DNA of 64,000 nt, from NCBI GenBank assembly GCA_015146655.1, contig VKHL01000010.1:1-64000 (forward strand), given 5' to 3'. Below the pieces are notes generated by a model. That model saw only the letters and a list, made by a program, of their open reading frames with translations, searched no databases and was not told the origin of the DNA. The first letter of the stretch is position 1. Every line of letters starts with the position of its first letter. The position numbers and the translations under genes are program-made. The DNA comes from Ochromonas danica (lineage: Eukaryota > Sar > Chrysophyceae > Chromulinales > Chromulinaceae). Below, piece by piece: positions 43,970 to 58,100 of the stretch.

Positions 43970-44735
43970 TTATGGTCCCAACCAGTAGTAAGGCGGGGTC
44001 TGGACAACATGATGACCTCCTTGAGGAAAATTATTATACGAATAGAGCAGAGGAGGGGATCGTGTTTGATGTTGATGCTGATACTGAGGCTGATGCTGAT
44101 GATGAGGCTGATGATGATGCTGAGGAAGAAGAAGAGGGGGAGGAGGAGCGAGAGGATGAATGACTGGCATCTGTGGATAAGCTGAGGATGTTTGCTGAGT
44201 GACAGCATTGGGGAGAGCGGGAGGATAGGGCTGGGGGAATGCCAAAGGTGAGGGGAGATGGGGAAGTTGCTGGAAAGATGGAGGAAAAGTAGGGTAGAAA
44301 GTGGGATACATGGGCATTGGAGGGACCCACACGATGGGAGATGTTTCGACATGAGGTGGTAGAGACAGCTGGCCAAAGCTCTCTGTGAAAGCTTTAGAGA
44401 ACTTGCAATCATAGGCAATGCCATCTAGCAGAGTCTGTCTCATGACCTGGACAGCCCTTAACGCTTCCTCTGTAGTCTCATAGCTTACAAAGCCATAGCC
44501 TGAGGTATTTGTACTATTCTGTGTGTGTGAGAGAGAAGAGGTGAGGATGATAGCTGGAGAGAAAGAGAGAGTATAATGCACCAACCATGAGGATTCTAGC
44601 AAACCAAAGCGATTTGACTCTTCCAAAAGCACGAAAATGTGTTTCTATTAGTTCTTTGATAGTTTTGATGTCATACCATAAGGTTGAGGTCTTGAAAGAG
44701 AAATGAAGTTGTTCGGGTGGGTCCATTACAAGCAT
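43970..44735 (-). CDS. RRM-domain RNA-binding protein with Pro/His/Gln-rich tail
   Basis: Two exons (44735-44586, 44518-43970; 67-nt intron) give 232 residues. A single RRM spans the intron: LHFSFKTSTLWYDIKTIKEL begins it and SGYGFVSYETTEEALRAVQ is the RNP1-like strand (YGFVSY). The rest is low complexity: Pro/Tyr/Phe repeats, then a His/Gln run near residue 200, a composition common in splicing or mRNA-localising factors. An upstream non-coding exon is likely, because an acceptor (TTTGCAG) stands just before the ATG. The RNA target is unknown. Confidence 0.75.
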
Positions 44736-45089
44736 TGTCACAGTTATCTGCAAAGAAGACAAAAGCCACACCACATGACAACAACAACGACAGACTTGAG
44801 CAAACAGACAACAACATAGTCTAGCAGAATAGAAAGAGAGGCTCTTTACCTCTTGTTGTGAGGTGAGGTCTAGTCAAGTAGTCAGTCTTCTAGTAGTCGA
44901 TGAAATGGAAGTGAAGTCTTGTTGTTTGTTGTTGGTCTGCTTGAGAGGCTATCATTGTTGGAGCAGCAGTATTAGCAGGTTGGAAGTAAATCCTCTCAAC
45001 CAATCCTCTCAAGCAATCCTCTCAACAACAACAACACGAACACACACACACCACTCACTATTATTACTTTACACCACGCAATCTAAATT
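44736..45089. promoter_or_regulatory. Divergent promoter region, RRM gene and TSR3
   Basis: 354 bp with CAA/CA-rich and CCTCTCAA direct repeats around 44990-45050. It should contain both promoters and part of the RRM 5' UTR with a possible 5' intron. Confidence 0.45.
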
Positions 45090-46023
45090 ATGAAATTTCA
45101 CTATTATTCTCTACCCTACCACCAGAAAACGCGTTTCTATGTAGTTAACTTAAGAGGAGAATGGGGAATGAGTGTGACAACAACAAGAAAAGGAATGGAA
45201 AAGATGGAAAGTGACGATGAGAATGAAATATCTGAAGAATCTATCCCAAAGAAAGAACTTTCAGTTAAAGTAGTTTTATGGGAATTTGGACAAAATGATC
45301 CTAAAAGGTGAGAAGAGCCTATTCTCTTTCTCTATAGTCTATATGATATATTCATGGTGGTCATACCTGTATGATGTTATTGGGTGGAGTAGAGACAGTG
45401 GCATGAAGCTTTGCCGTCTAGGCTATGCTAAGTCCCTCAAGCCAGGAAAGCCTTTCACTGGCATTGTCTTGTCAGCGGAAGGCTCTAAAGTGGTCAGCCC
45501 AGCAGATGTCGACATTGTACGAAGTCAAGGCATAGCAGGTATTAACTGTTCATGGAATCGTATCAGTGAAGTACCTACTGCCACACTAGGTAAAAGACCA
45601 AATCAACGTCGTCTACCCTTACTCTTGGCTGCCAACACTGTGAATTATGGTCGACCTTGGAAACTCAACACAGCCGAGGCCATCGCGGCCACACTTTACA
45701 TCACAGGCTACCCTGAGGATGCTGTTGCTATCATGTATCCTTTTAGTTATGGATCTGAATTTCTTCGTCTTAACAGTCAGCTATTAGAAGCATATGCTAA
45801 GTGTCGGACAGAAGAGGAAGTAGAACGAGTGAGTCAAGGATTCCTCGCTGGATTAGAGAAGAAGAAGCAAGAGAAGGAAGAACGTGTAGCAGCTGGAAGG
45901 AAGAATGAGAATAATATTGGTGGATATATGGATGATATGGATCTACCCCCTATGGAGAGTGACGAGGAATACTATGAGGAAGAAGAAGAAGAAGTAGAGG
46001 GAGAGAAGACAGCAGAGACATGA
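45090..46023 (+). CDS. TSR3: 18S rRNA aminocarboxypropyltransferase TSR3
   Basis: Two exons (45090-45307, 45393-46023) give 282 residues. TSR3 transfers an aminocarboxypropyl group from S-adenosylmethionine to the hypermodified pseudouridine of 18S rRNA late in 40S maturation in the cytoplasm. Signature blocks are VVLWEFGQNDPKR.SGMKL at the exon junction, GIVLSAEGSKVVSPADVDIV, GINCSWNRISEVP, RRLPLLLAANTVNYGRPWKL and EAIAATLYITGY. The C-terminus is an acidic Glu/Tyr tail. Met 45090 gives an N-terminal extension of about 60 residues unlike the family; Met 45168 or a later Met may be used instead. Confidence 0.92.
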
Positions 46024-46164
46024 AGAATGAGATGATAGTCTCTCTCTCTTTCTCTCTGTGTGTAGATGATAGTCAGTGATAGAAAGTGACATTAATAAGA
46101 ATTATACTTGATAACAAACAATATCATCAACAACTACAGCAGCAGCTGCTGCAACAGTATGAGT

Positions 46165-49100
46165 TTAACTGTCAATGTTGAGACAGAGAGAAACACCTTG
46201 CAGCACCCAATGAGAAGAATGATCTTGTGTGGCGAGGTCTGCTTCGAATACCAAACCAACTCCCATGGCATTGCGTCGAGCTTGTGTCACATAGACAGGA
46301 GTACGGAAGGTATTGTGTAACTTGAGTTTGGAAGCTTCAATGGGAATGATTTGCATAATAGGTAGTTCCACAACGAGCACTTTGGGGTCTTGAGGTCTTA
46401 AGACGGAACGATCGTGATCCCAAGCAGCACCTTCCAGATAGAGTCCATTGACATAACATCCTGAGTCAAGCTTCTTCAATCCTGTTGTCACAGTATGCTT
46501 TGTAACAACAGTATAGAGAGTGGATTTATCCAATGGCCAGCCTCGAGCACGACACGTTGTTTGAACCAAGGCAGTGATATAAGACTCTGGAATATGCAAG
46601 CCAGATAACCACATGACCACTGGTTCTCCATGTTCTACCCACCCACTGTATTGTTGGTGTCTTCGTGTGAAATGTCCCATCCAGCTACCCAATGGTTTTT
46701 GAGTGTCAGGTGCTAAACGACGCCATAATCCAGGCAAGAAGCCGTTAAAGAGGGAGTCTCCCAAGGAATCCAACTCATCAGACATACCAATCTCTCCTAC
46801 AAGAGCACGTTGTAGATCAAGAAGAGATAAAGCCATCTTCTTCACTAGATTATTCCAACGTTCAAGTTCTTGTAAGAGCACGACCTGACAAGGTGTAATG
46901 GTAGTCTGATCTTCTTCATCTGCAAGTTTGTCACGATCACGTGCACTACGACGTTCTTCTAATGCAATAGCATGATTACGTTTGAGTAATAAAGCACGAG
47001 TTTGTAACAAATCAAAGGAACCAATATCCATACTAGCAATAGGAATCTTAGAATAGACATCTCGAGCAGTTGCTGCAATATAATCTTCACGAGACATTCC
47101 TTCACCTGAACCAGCACGACGAGGTTGTAATGAAATCAAATCAACCCACATACTCTTCACAGCATTACTATAATAACCAATTTCAGCATTAGGATGTAAA
47201 CCAAAGACAGCAGGACTATTCGTGAGAGGCAAAGTTTCAATCATTGTACTATAGTTTTCCAATTCTCCCCATTCTGGTAGACGATAATCAAACCCAACTG
47301 AACTAAAACTAAACTTTTGACAATCATCAAAAAGGAAATCACCCATATATTCTTCCAGATAAGTCTTTAATACACGACGATCCATATCATCTGAAACACG
47401 TCCACCATACATAGCATCACCAATCAGATATTTTAATGATCCCCAAGGAAGGAATTCATCTTTATCTTCAAATGACTTTTGTAAGTATAATCCAAGTAAT
47501 CTTCTTGAGATATTGAAGTCAGATTCATTAAAGTCATAATTGACATTCCATCCAATTTTACCATATTTTCTTCTTTCTAAGACAACAGCATGTAAGAAAG
47601 CTAAAACATATAAACATGGACGGAATGCCCAATGTGGACAATCTTCTAACATAGTTTGATCAATACGACTATAAGTTGCTCTCATATTAAGTTTCAAACC
47701 ATCAGGTGGTTCTGTAACAACTTTTAATGATCTTTGTAAGATACCTAAAGGGAATTTCTCGGTTGGTTCAGTTGTTAACCATAAACGGAATTCTTTATGT
47801 GGATCTTTCATTTCATTCAGAATCTTCTCTAAAGTCTTTAACCAAGAAGCTAATAAATGACAATTTTGTAATAACACCCAATTACCACGACGATAACCAA
47901 CTTCTAATAGTTGTTCTGCAATAGGTCCTTGACCTTGACCCAAAGCAACAAATTTAAAGCGATTACTCATACCCATTTCATCACAAAATTTCTGTATATC
48001 AGATTGTGGATCAGCACCAGGAGATAGAATGAAGACCATAGGAGCAGTTGGTGATGATTGAGAGAAGATTCGTGAATAGTCTAAGACAGGTGGTTGTACA
48101 AACTTTTCACCCAAGATTTCCATAACAAATAACTTGACAGCATTGTAAACACGATCTGGACGGAAACATCTCATAACACCTAGTCGTTGTAAAGGAGATA
48201 ATCGATCATGGAATCCATTTGGTATTGGTGTTGTCTCTGGTGCTTCTAAATCATACCATGTTTTCCAAATATCCACATGACTACGGAAATCACGTAGTAA
48301 TTCTAGATAGATCTCATTAATTTGAGACATACAGACTAAATCTTTCCAATTAGCAGCTGTTAACCAAGTTGCTGGACAAGCTTCTGCAACACCTTCTAAT
48401 GAAATATCACCTTTCAAGAAGAAATCTAAGACATGATTCTCTAATGTTCCTTCTCCTTGCATCACCATACAAGTCATTTGAAAGCTAAACATTAGCTTAT
48501 GTCTTTCAAATATACCAGTACATGTATAATCATAAATTTGTCTCATAATCGTATCAATCATATTTCGTAATCGATTATCTAAATTAGCATCTTTCTTTGC
48601 TGTTTCTAAGGCATTCTTGAATACTAACAGAAAGCTATCCAAAGAGATCTCATACATAGAGTTGATCATAGCTAATCCTGCTTCAGCAAAGTAGAGAATA
48701 CTACCACGTTTAGCAACAGGTTTATAAACAGATCGTGCTATACTAATATCATTCTTTGTCTGTTCTGCTAGTTGTAATTTGCCTTGAATCTCAACTGCCT
48801 TGGCTTTAGTATTCTCAAGTGTAGCAATAAGATCACTGTTATCTAGAATATTTCCTTGAGAAGAGGATAACTCGCGGAGTAAGGTATCTTCCAACGTAAC
48901 TAACAGTTGAGCATTCTCACCCATTTCTGAAACCAAATCTGCCCATTGTCTCTCAAGATCAGGTCTTTCATTGGCAACCACTACATTAAGCAATTGATTA
49001 GCAAGACCATCCATTGTAACACCATAGTTAATAATCATAGTTTTACCCATCACCTCCGGAGAATAATGAGGATTAGCAAGCTTCGTTGTGAAGAAAAGAC

Positions 49101-52100
49101 GGAAGTTATCATCCCATTCCACAACTTTGTCACCGAGTTTGATCACTAAGTTACCAGACTCCTTGGTGACATTCTTCTCAAGGACAGGATCAAGCATAGG
49201 ATCCAATTCTTCATCAATATTCTCAAATAAGAAAGCATTACCAAATTGAATTGCTAATTCGAGATGTTTCATAAAATCTGAATCTGTGAGAGTTTTGACT
49301 GTAAGATTCTTGCCTGCATATGTACGTTTAATCCAACTCACTGCTTGTTGTTGAGGATCAATACAAAGAGGGAAACGAGATCCTTTCGTGGTTAAGATAC
49401 CATTTTGAACACTATGTTCATCAGCAGGAAGTCCTTTACTCACCCATCCTTGTACTGTGGCATCAGTCGTTAACAGTTTCTCCAAGGTAAATCCATCTGA
49501 CAAAGGAATCTGACGCTCTTGTATATCACGAAGAAACTTGCCATAGCTTAGATCTTTACGATAGTCTGTGGTGAAAGCTCCCATGTAACTCAAGAAGGAT
49601 GATCCTAATAGACAATCACCTACTAAACGATGAGATTGCTTTTCCAAACTTGCAACATCAGCACTCCAACGAATGCGTTCTCCAGTCAGACCTTCAATCA
49701 ATTGACTAGCAGCATTTAAACGTTTTGTCATGAGAGCAGCTTCTTGTTGCAAGACATCAAGTTCACCATTCGCTTGGGTGAATTGAGCATTTAACTCGTT
49801 GATCTCTTTAGAAAGTGTTGCTAAGGTATTGCGTAGTTCGTCCAACTCTTTCTCAGTCTGCATTTGTGCTTTCTCCATTGCTTTCACCTTCTCTCTTAAT
49901 GGAGCGACATTTTTGGCAACCTCATAATATTTAACAATTGCTACCACCCATACTAATAGACCATATCCAGCCTTGGAGATAGATGACATCTTTTCTAATG
50001 TTAAATCTTCATTGAAATACTTGTTGACTTTCTTAATCTGTTTGTCAGTCAGATCATCCTTGGGAAAGTTTTTCAAAAGTTGAAGGAGCTGAGAGTTACC
50101 AAGCATCTTCTTGGCATCATTCCTATAGAAGACGTCATTAAAAACAAGCATTTATTAGCCATTAATATGCAGCAATAATGCACAGCCAAAGAGAGAGGTA
50201 TCTCTTACCAATTCTCTTCCAGCTTTTCTCCTGTTGGTCGCAAACAAACCAACTGCATACAAAGACTCTTCACAGCCAAAGGAGGATTAGTGAAGGCTTT
50301 TAACTCGGTCAAATCATTCTTGTCAAGGTTCTCCAAAGCTTTGGAAGCTGCTTCAACTGCAGGTAATGCTTCCATCAGAGCATCATCTGCTTCTTCCTTC
50401 TGTTGTTTAATGATAATTGCTTGTTCTGAAGCATATTTTTGCTTCACCGATGCCTTTTCTTGACTTTCATTAGCAACAGCAGTCTTGTCTTGAATAATAG
50501 CAATCAAAGCTTGAACTTTCTCGGTCTTTGCATCCACAACAATTTTCTTTTCTGTTAATTCAACTTTCATTCGATCCACAGCAGAAGCAGCTTCAATAAG
50601 CTTTTGTAAACCACCTTCCAATCTCTTCGTAGATGCTGCAATACGTTTACCAGTTGTTGATAGTAGCTGACGATAATTGCTAATGAAATCCAAATAGTTC
50701 TTGGGGGTGACATAGTAGAAACGTCTCAATTCTTCTGCAAAGCGATGTGCTGCAGATGTCACGTTCTGATGTGTAAACACAAGATGCCCAACAATATTAG
50801 CCCGATGCTCGTCGGGTAGATTCTCTTCGGCTAAGAAATATTCTGCCACCTTTTGCAATGCATCAGCTGGCCAAGGAAAGAACCAATCAATGACAGCATT
50901 CGATACTAAGCCTGGGAAGTTCCTGCATCGTAATCTTAGCTTGCTACCAGATGGAGACATTGCTAAGACAATATGCAGGTTATTTCTACATTTACTAACA
51001 TAGAAAGCCCATAAATTGTCTGGTGTTTCAGGGAGACCCGCTGCACGTACATCAGCTCTCACACTTGCACACAATGCATCCTTTTCATCTTGTTCATAGA
51101 GTGCTGGCACCATACCAGTCGTTAACATATTGTTAATAAACTCTAAAAACCCTTCTTCCACAACATGGGCATCAGTAAATAAGAAAACTACTTCACCCAA
51201 GCCTAATGCCTTGTACAAATCTTTGAGATCAGTTTTAAATTGCTCTTCTCCATAACCACGAGAAAGGGCAATCTGAAATAACTTATAGCCAGCACAGAAA
51301 GATGCCAGACGTGTCAAAGATTGTTTTCCACTTCCACCAACACCCACAAGAAGAGCGTTACCACGAGGATTACGGATGATACGGTGGATGCGGCAAAGAT
51401 GTTCCAGAGCTTGCTCGAATAACACCAACGACATGACCTTGTTGTCTTGATTATAGAGATCCAACACTTCGCTGAAGATTTTTCTGACACTATCATAGTC
51501 ACCCATATCTTTATAAATCCTTGGGTCTTCTGCTTCCCCTTCAGACGTAATACGCTTCACGGATAACTCAAAATCTCCAAAAAGGGATGGATTGCGAACA
51601 GCGTCATCCAAGCAATCAGCAAAGTTCTCTTTCACGATCGCAGATAGTTCTTTGGTGTACGTTGTTTGATCTTCTATAGTCGTTAAACGATCGCAGAATA
51701 CACGATCACATTCATTTCTCCATAATCGAACAAAGACAGATGGAGAATGTACTACATCTGGCATGCCATTGCAAAGACCCTCATAGACTCGAGATAAATC
51801 TCTCAAATTGAAACTGTACCAAACACCAAATTAGATGAGCATACAGAAGAAAGAGAATATAGATAGTCAGTCTCTTACATGTAATGAAACTTGCTCGGGG
51901 TTGGAGGCATCTTATCAACGATAAAAGCAAAGAGACGCAACGTACATGTAGTAATCTTAGCTGCAGCTGCTTTCACACCATCATTAAACTGTAAGTATCG
52001 AGTATTGATGATAGAAGAATAGATGTTGTTAAGCACTTGATTGGTGGGAGGAGTGAGGTTAAAAACATTGAACAAGGCAATGTATCGAGGGTCGACAGGA

Positions 52101-55100
52101 TTACGTCCTCCACCTGGCGGACCCATTGCACCGATATATTGAAGATCCTTGATGAACTTCAAGTTAAGATCCTTTTCACGATCATATAAGCATCCACGAC
52201 CCATGAGGAAGAGAAGCAAGGCGATTGGCTGTTGAGTGCCATAGCTATCAACCTTAGGCATATTGAGATCGTCCATAAATACAATCAGCTTCTTGCCACT
52301 TGCTGGGCCATAGATATTAGCCGAGCGTTTGTCAACATTTGCTTCAATATTGCTCTGAACATCTGCCGCAGTTGTGCGCGAAGAAAAGTTCATATTTAAT
52401 CTGGCATAATTGGAGCTTGGTAAAGTCGACAAATACTTTTGAATAATTGTTGTCTTTGCAGTACCACTCTCACCAACAAAGAGAATTGGTCGTAATGGAG
52501 CCAAATTGGTCAACATATGCGTGTACAAAATGGAGTCAGTAGTGGGTACCATGACTTCATAAAATCGGAAAGGTGAAGGTTCAGCATATTGTGGAACATG
52601 TGTTTGCCATTTCTCCCATTTGTGCATATTAGCATCATAGAAGTGATCATAGAGTAAAGCATCAGGTAAGGGTTCTCTCGAGACACGTTTTACAAATGCA
52701 TCGAACTTAATTCTTGAATCACCAACTAAGGCAGCACCTAATGACCAGATAACACAGAAAATATAAAGATGCTCAATATCCATTTGATCAGTCAATTCTT
52801 TATCAACAAAAGCATCGAGAACAGAACATAATTGCTTGACCATTACTATGTCAGGAATAGGAATAACTTGTTGTAATCTCTGTCCCATTTCTCCTTCCAC
52901 AATACCTGATAAGATCATATCGATACACTTAGGAACATACTTTTCATACATAGCCAACATGACATCGGCAATACCCTGTTTCTCTTCTAGAATAGTAACT
53001 GAGTTACCAAAGCGTGTTCTTATCCAACGTTCATAGTAAGGTAAATACCCAAGATTCTTTGGATCCACCCACACCATACCACATCGAGAGATTGTTGCCG
53101 GAGAAGCGTATTGTAGATCAAATGTCTCACAAATCATGGCGCAATGAGGCTGCAAACGAATACGCTCACCATTTGGAAGTGTAAGGAGACGATTGTCATC
53201 CATGACGGAGTTCATATTCTCCACCCACAACGCATCGACATCACCATCATAGACAATCCATCTCATTTCATTTTCTTTGCCAGGAGGAAGGGGTTCATTT
53301 AACTCACGGAACAACTTGGACAGAATTCCGTCCGTCCAGTCTCTGGAGACTGGATCCATCTCGCCATAGAGTTCATTCAATGGCTGGGCTTTGGGATTGA
53401 GGACGGACATTTTAACCACAACGTTCTCACTTACCAATCGTGCATTCTTTAAAGTCTCCAGTACAAGACTTTTACCACCTCCTGTAGGACCAACAATCAT
53501 TGTTGTATGACGCACCAATTGTGTTTCATACATTTGAATAACTTTATCGGTTTGATCAACAAAAACCGTTTCGTTTGAACAGCGATACCCCTTAGTTTCA
53601 AGATCATGCATAATTGCCTGCTTTAAGTCTTCATAACCCACACGAGGACAATCCATACCGGGAAAGAGGTCATTGATCAGACCGGCAAACAATGGAACAT
53701 CTTCAAAGACGAACTTGGGCATGTTGCTGTCTCTCAAGCAACGCATTAGGACAAGGTCTTCAGGCATTTCTTGATACTGACGCTTCAATCCACCAGCCAT
53801 CACCAACACAGATTTCAAAGCACGCAAACCGAAGTCATAGTGATGCTGCTTGGACAACTGTTCCTTAGACAACTTATATAAAACAGTCATTTTCTTCGCA
53901 AGAACCTTCGCTCCTTCAAAACCTTCCGAGAACAACATGATCTCACAAATTTGCAGAAAGTCAGGAACAATCATGGTGACTGGTCTAAACAAAGCTTTCA
54001 GATTGTCAGGGAGTTCAGTACGGCCAGCATAACCAGGGTTCATGGTTATGAAGAATCCACAAGTAGCAAAACCAGCCACTCGTTTGATCGTCATTTCTCC
54101 TCCAATGCCAATATCACAAGTGGGTTTGTCGTAGATGAGAGCATTCTGAATAGCTCGAAGTTGGGCTGAGACGACTGAAAGCACTTCAATATTGATTCGA
54201 TTAAACTCGTCAAAGCAACCCCAAGCACCAACTTGAACTAAGCCGCTAAAGATACTAGCCATTGCCTTGTAGTCCAAACCATCACCACAATTAATAACGA
54301 AGCACGGAAGAGCTAAACTCTTAGCTAAATCCTTGGTTGTCTCTGTTTTGCCTGTACCAGCCGGACCTGCAGGGCTGCCACCTAGCTTGAAGGTCAGTGC
54401 TTGAGTAAGAGTCATGTAACAACGATCAGTTAAAGGAGTGATGACCAGACGGCCATTCAAACCCATATATTCATAACCGTAACGGAATTGCCCAGTACAT
54501 TGACGAATAATACAGTCATCCACATCACGATCCCAATAGAATCGAAGTTGAGATTCCCAGGCAAACTCTTTCGCGTGAAGAACCGATTCACGGACAAATC
54601 CATCAACAATATCTCTGGCATGCACATCGATAATCAAGAGGGTATTCACTTTCTTGCGAGTGATTCCATCTAATTTATCTCTAACCATCGCGACTAATTC
54701 ATTGAGTTGTCCAGTTAGCTTGCTCTCAAGTTGTTTCATAGCATATTTATTACCCTCTTTCGAGGCACGAAAAGTATCCTCTACCTCCCAAGTCCACCAA
54801 ATCTGACTGCCCACCAGGCCAACCATTCCCAAGACCATCTTTAACCACTCTGTGCGTTCATGCTTTGCGTAAAAGAACACTCCTTCTTTGGTGATATCCT
54901 TGAGTGAAACATGCATCTCATTTTCGCATGCAGTCATCCAACTTTCCACTGGACCATCAATGGTAACTGGGGTACGACAGGTAAAACCCTCTTTCTCGAC
55001 AGATGACATTCCTTCAACTGATTTATTTCCTCGAGCAAACTGCATTTCTTTCACATTGTCAAACAACTTGAGCAAGTGAACTTGAATAGAAGTGGGATCA

Positions 55101-58100
55101 CTATTACCTAGGACGGATAACAGCTCATCATCAGAAATAAAGAAAAATCTGGGAAAAGAACTACGTTTTGTGTCAAGATAATCAGACAAACTCTTTTGAC
55201 AAGAATCCAATCTCTCTGAAAGAGAAGTCAATACTTGCAATCTATTATCCATACTACACGCATCAACAACATTAGGGTTCTTGCTTGTAGCTGTCATGAT
55301 TGTCTTGTATAATTTGTCCATAACATCAAAACGCTTTGCCTCTTCAGGTAATTGCTGTCGAATATCCTCAGCGCCCACGAAAATACCTTCTAAATAAATC
55401 CATTTCCGTTGCACAGTGAACCACATATCCAAGCATTCAGAAACAAGATTTAACGTCTTCTCCCATTTACGCACACGATCCACAAATGCTGCCACAAATC
55501 TAGATCCAGATATTGTCTGCAAATTGAGCATATTATCTTCTAATTCTAATTTTAAATCATCTGCTGCACGCAAGACAAACCCACGATCTTGTCCGTCTTT
55601 CTTATATTTGGTAATACTTAGGGCATGATTTCTCCAGGCTGCATCAATTTTCGCCAATTCATTTTCTATCTTAGCTTCTTGGACAGCCTCATTAATAATA
55701 TCTTCGATCGCTGCAGTGAAGCGATGAAGTTCCATGGAGAAAATATTACTCAAGGTGAGAGTTTTCAAGCTAACATCGAAGGTGACACCTGTGACATCCA
55801 TGAGTTTTTGCCAGTGTCTTGGCTTCATTGCATCATTTTTCAAGCTGACCACTAACGGAAGGGCCTCCTTGAAGTTTAACAGCTTCGCCTCTACGAGCTT
55901 GAAAGTATATACTTCTTTCAACTCTTTTGGAAAGCGTTTGGCTGCTTTCTCGAAATCTTCAGCACCTTTTTGCAAGACAGCAATATCCAAGTCTCCCCAC
56001 AAGGTAGAGGACATGTTGACCTGAAATTCCTTAAAGGAGACATATAAATCATAGATTTTAGAAAGTTGATCAATATCAGATTGTGTTTGTTGTAAATCTG
56101 GGTAAGGCTTGACATCCAAGTTAAACAAATTCTGTGCATTGATTAACTCTGCTTTGATCTTGTTTAACTTCAATAGCTTTCTCTTATATTCTGCTAATAG
56201 CTCCACGCCATCATCCAACGAGGTGGTAGAAACTCCAGGACCAGAATCCAGAAATTCCTTACGCAACTGATGTAAGACTTCTCTGAACTCCACATCTTGC
56301 TGGGATGTAACCTGTCGGAATTGTTGCTTAGTATCCACGAGACGCAAGTCACGCGTTCTACTATCACAATACAGTTTGTGCCATCGTTTTTCGATCCCCA
56401 ATGCTTCTTGCATCTCTTGGGTAGGTACGGAAATGTTGTAGCGAGCTAATGTGCGGTATCGTTCAGTGATATCCATCATTTCCAATTCGACATCTTGAGT
56501 CATGTTCTGAATCTCAGCAACAACATTTAAAACAAACTTGAGCTGCTCTAAATCATTGGTCTCGGATGCAATATGACCTTCCAACGTGGTCATCTTTTCT
56601 TGCAATTTCAAAAGAAGCGCTCGAGAAGTGGCCAAGAGAACTTCTCCGTAGTCATGTTTCCATACTTCTGCCTGCTTCGCCACGCCAATGGCAACCGCGG
56701 TCATGTCAATTTGAAGGAAATCGATGTCTTTAATGGTAGTTTGTGCTTCAACACTCTCCTTTATACCTTGGAAAATGCTCATTGCTTGGTCAAGATAGTC
56801 GCCTGGATGACAGTTATCAGACCGTTAGTCAGTACAATATGAAAAATGCATGTAACATCTAGCAATCCTTACAAGTTGGTCTATGCTTCTCAATTTGTTG
56901 CTTTCGCTTGGGGTTCCACAGACCATTGACTTTATCATATCTTCTCCAACCATCGAGATATTTATTGGTGATGGAATACACCTTATTAGTTTGAGAAGTG
57001 AGTGACAACACAAGCTTCACTACTTGAGGGTTTTGAGATATATCTTGAAAGAAGCTGAAAACATATGGCTCTTCATCTTCATTGATGACTTGAGGCTCTG
57101 TCCGAATGCCTGTTTTATACGATCAATAAATGAAATTAGGTGTTAATGCAATTTGCAAATAATAACGCGCACTTACATGTTCCATGCATCCAACGAACAA
57201 AATGACGAGCTGACTCGACCATATTCTTGGCTCCTTTCGTGATCAACTTGTCAACTTCTGTCAAGGAAGGAGAGATTAATAACTCCTTTCCATTCAAAGA
57301 GACCATTAGCTTGAATAGCGGAGGGCTATCTTTGCACTGCAAGAGTCCAATAAAAGCAGCCATCGAACTGATAATCATCTGTGTGATCGCATTATAAAGA
57401 CATCTCTCCCAATAATGATAGTAGACTGACAGCATTGAGCTACAACCACTAGCTGTCTTAGCAACCACTTCCTCGATCTTCATGAGGAAAGATTCACCAA
57501 TCGTCTTGTAGTCATGCACAAGAGCATCTAAGCGCTCATTACGACGCTTCTCAACAATTTCGAAGAACTCAGAAATATCCATGGGTTGGAAGGTTCCGTC
57601 AGGAGAACGGAAGTCTGCAGCTCGCAGCAACAGTGTATTACTGATTTTCTTGATGACATCTTGAATCATATCAGAGTTCTTATGCACTTGTGAGATAATA
57701 CTACCAAATCGTTCAAGTGCTAACCCCAAATCTTCTATATACGATTGAATACGTTGGGAAGTCCAATTTAAAGGATGGAAACCACCTTTGATGGTTCCAT
57801 TTAACTCATCAATATGACTCTGCAACAACTTACGCTCAACCGCTGACAAGCTACCTAAAATACGATCATATTCAAAAAGCTTCTTATTTAGAGAGCGAAT
57901 AATCTCTTGGTATTTCTTCTCTTGAAGAGTAACATTAAGCGCTGCTTCAGGAACTCTGAATCCTAACTTATCCAAATAGCGAGACTCTTTGATAATAATC
58001 TTAAGCTCAAAAGAAAAACTCACTCGATAAGGTGGAGGAGGAAGTACAAAGGTACCTCCATCTTTGCTTTGCTTCGTAGGTTGTGTAACATTAGGTGCAA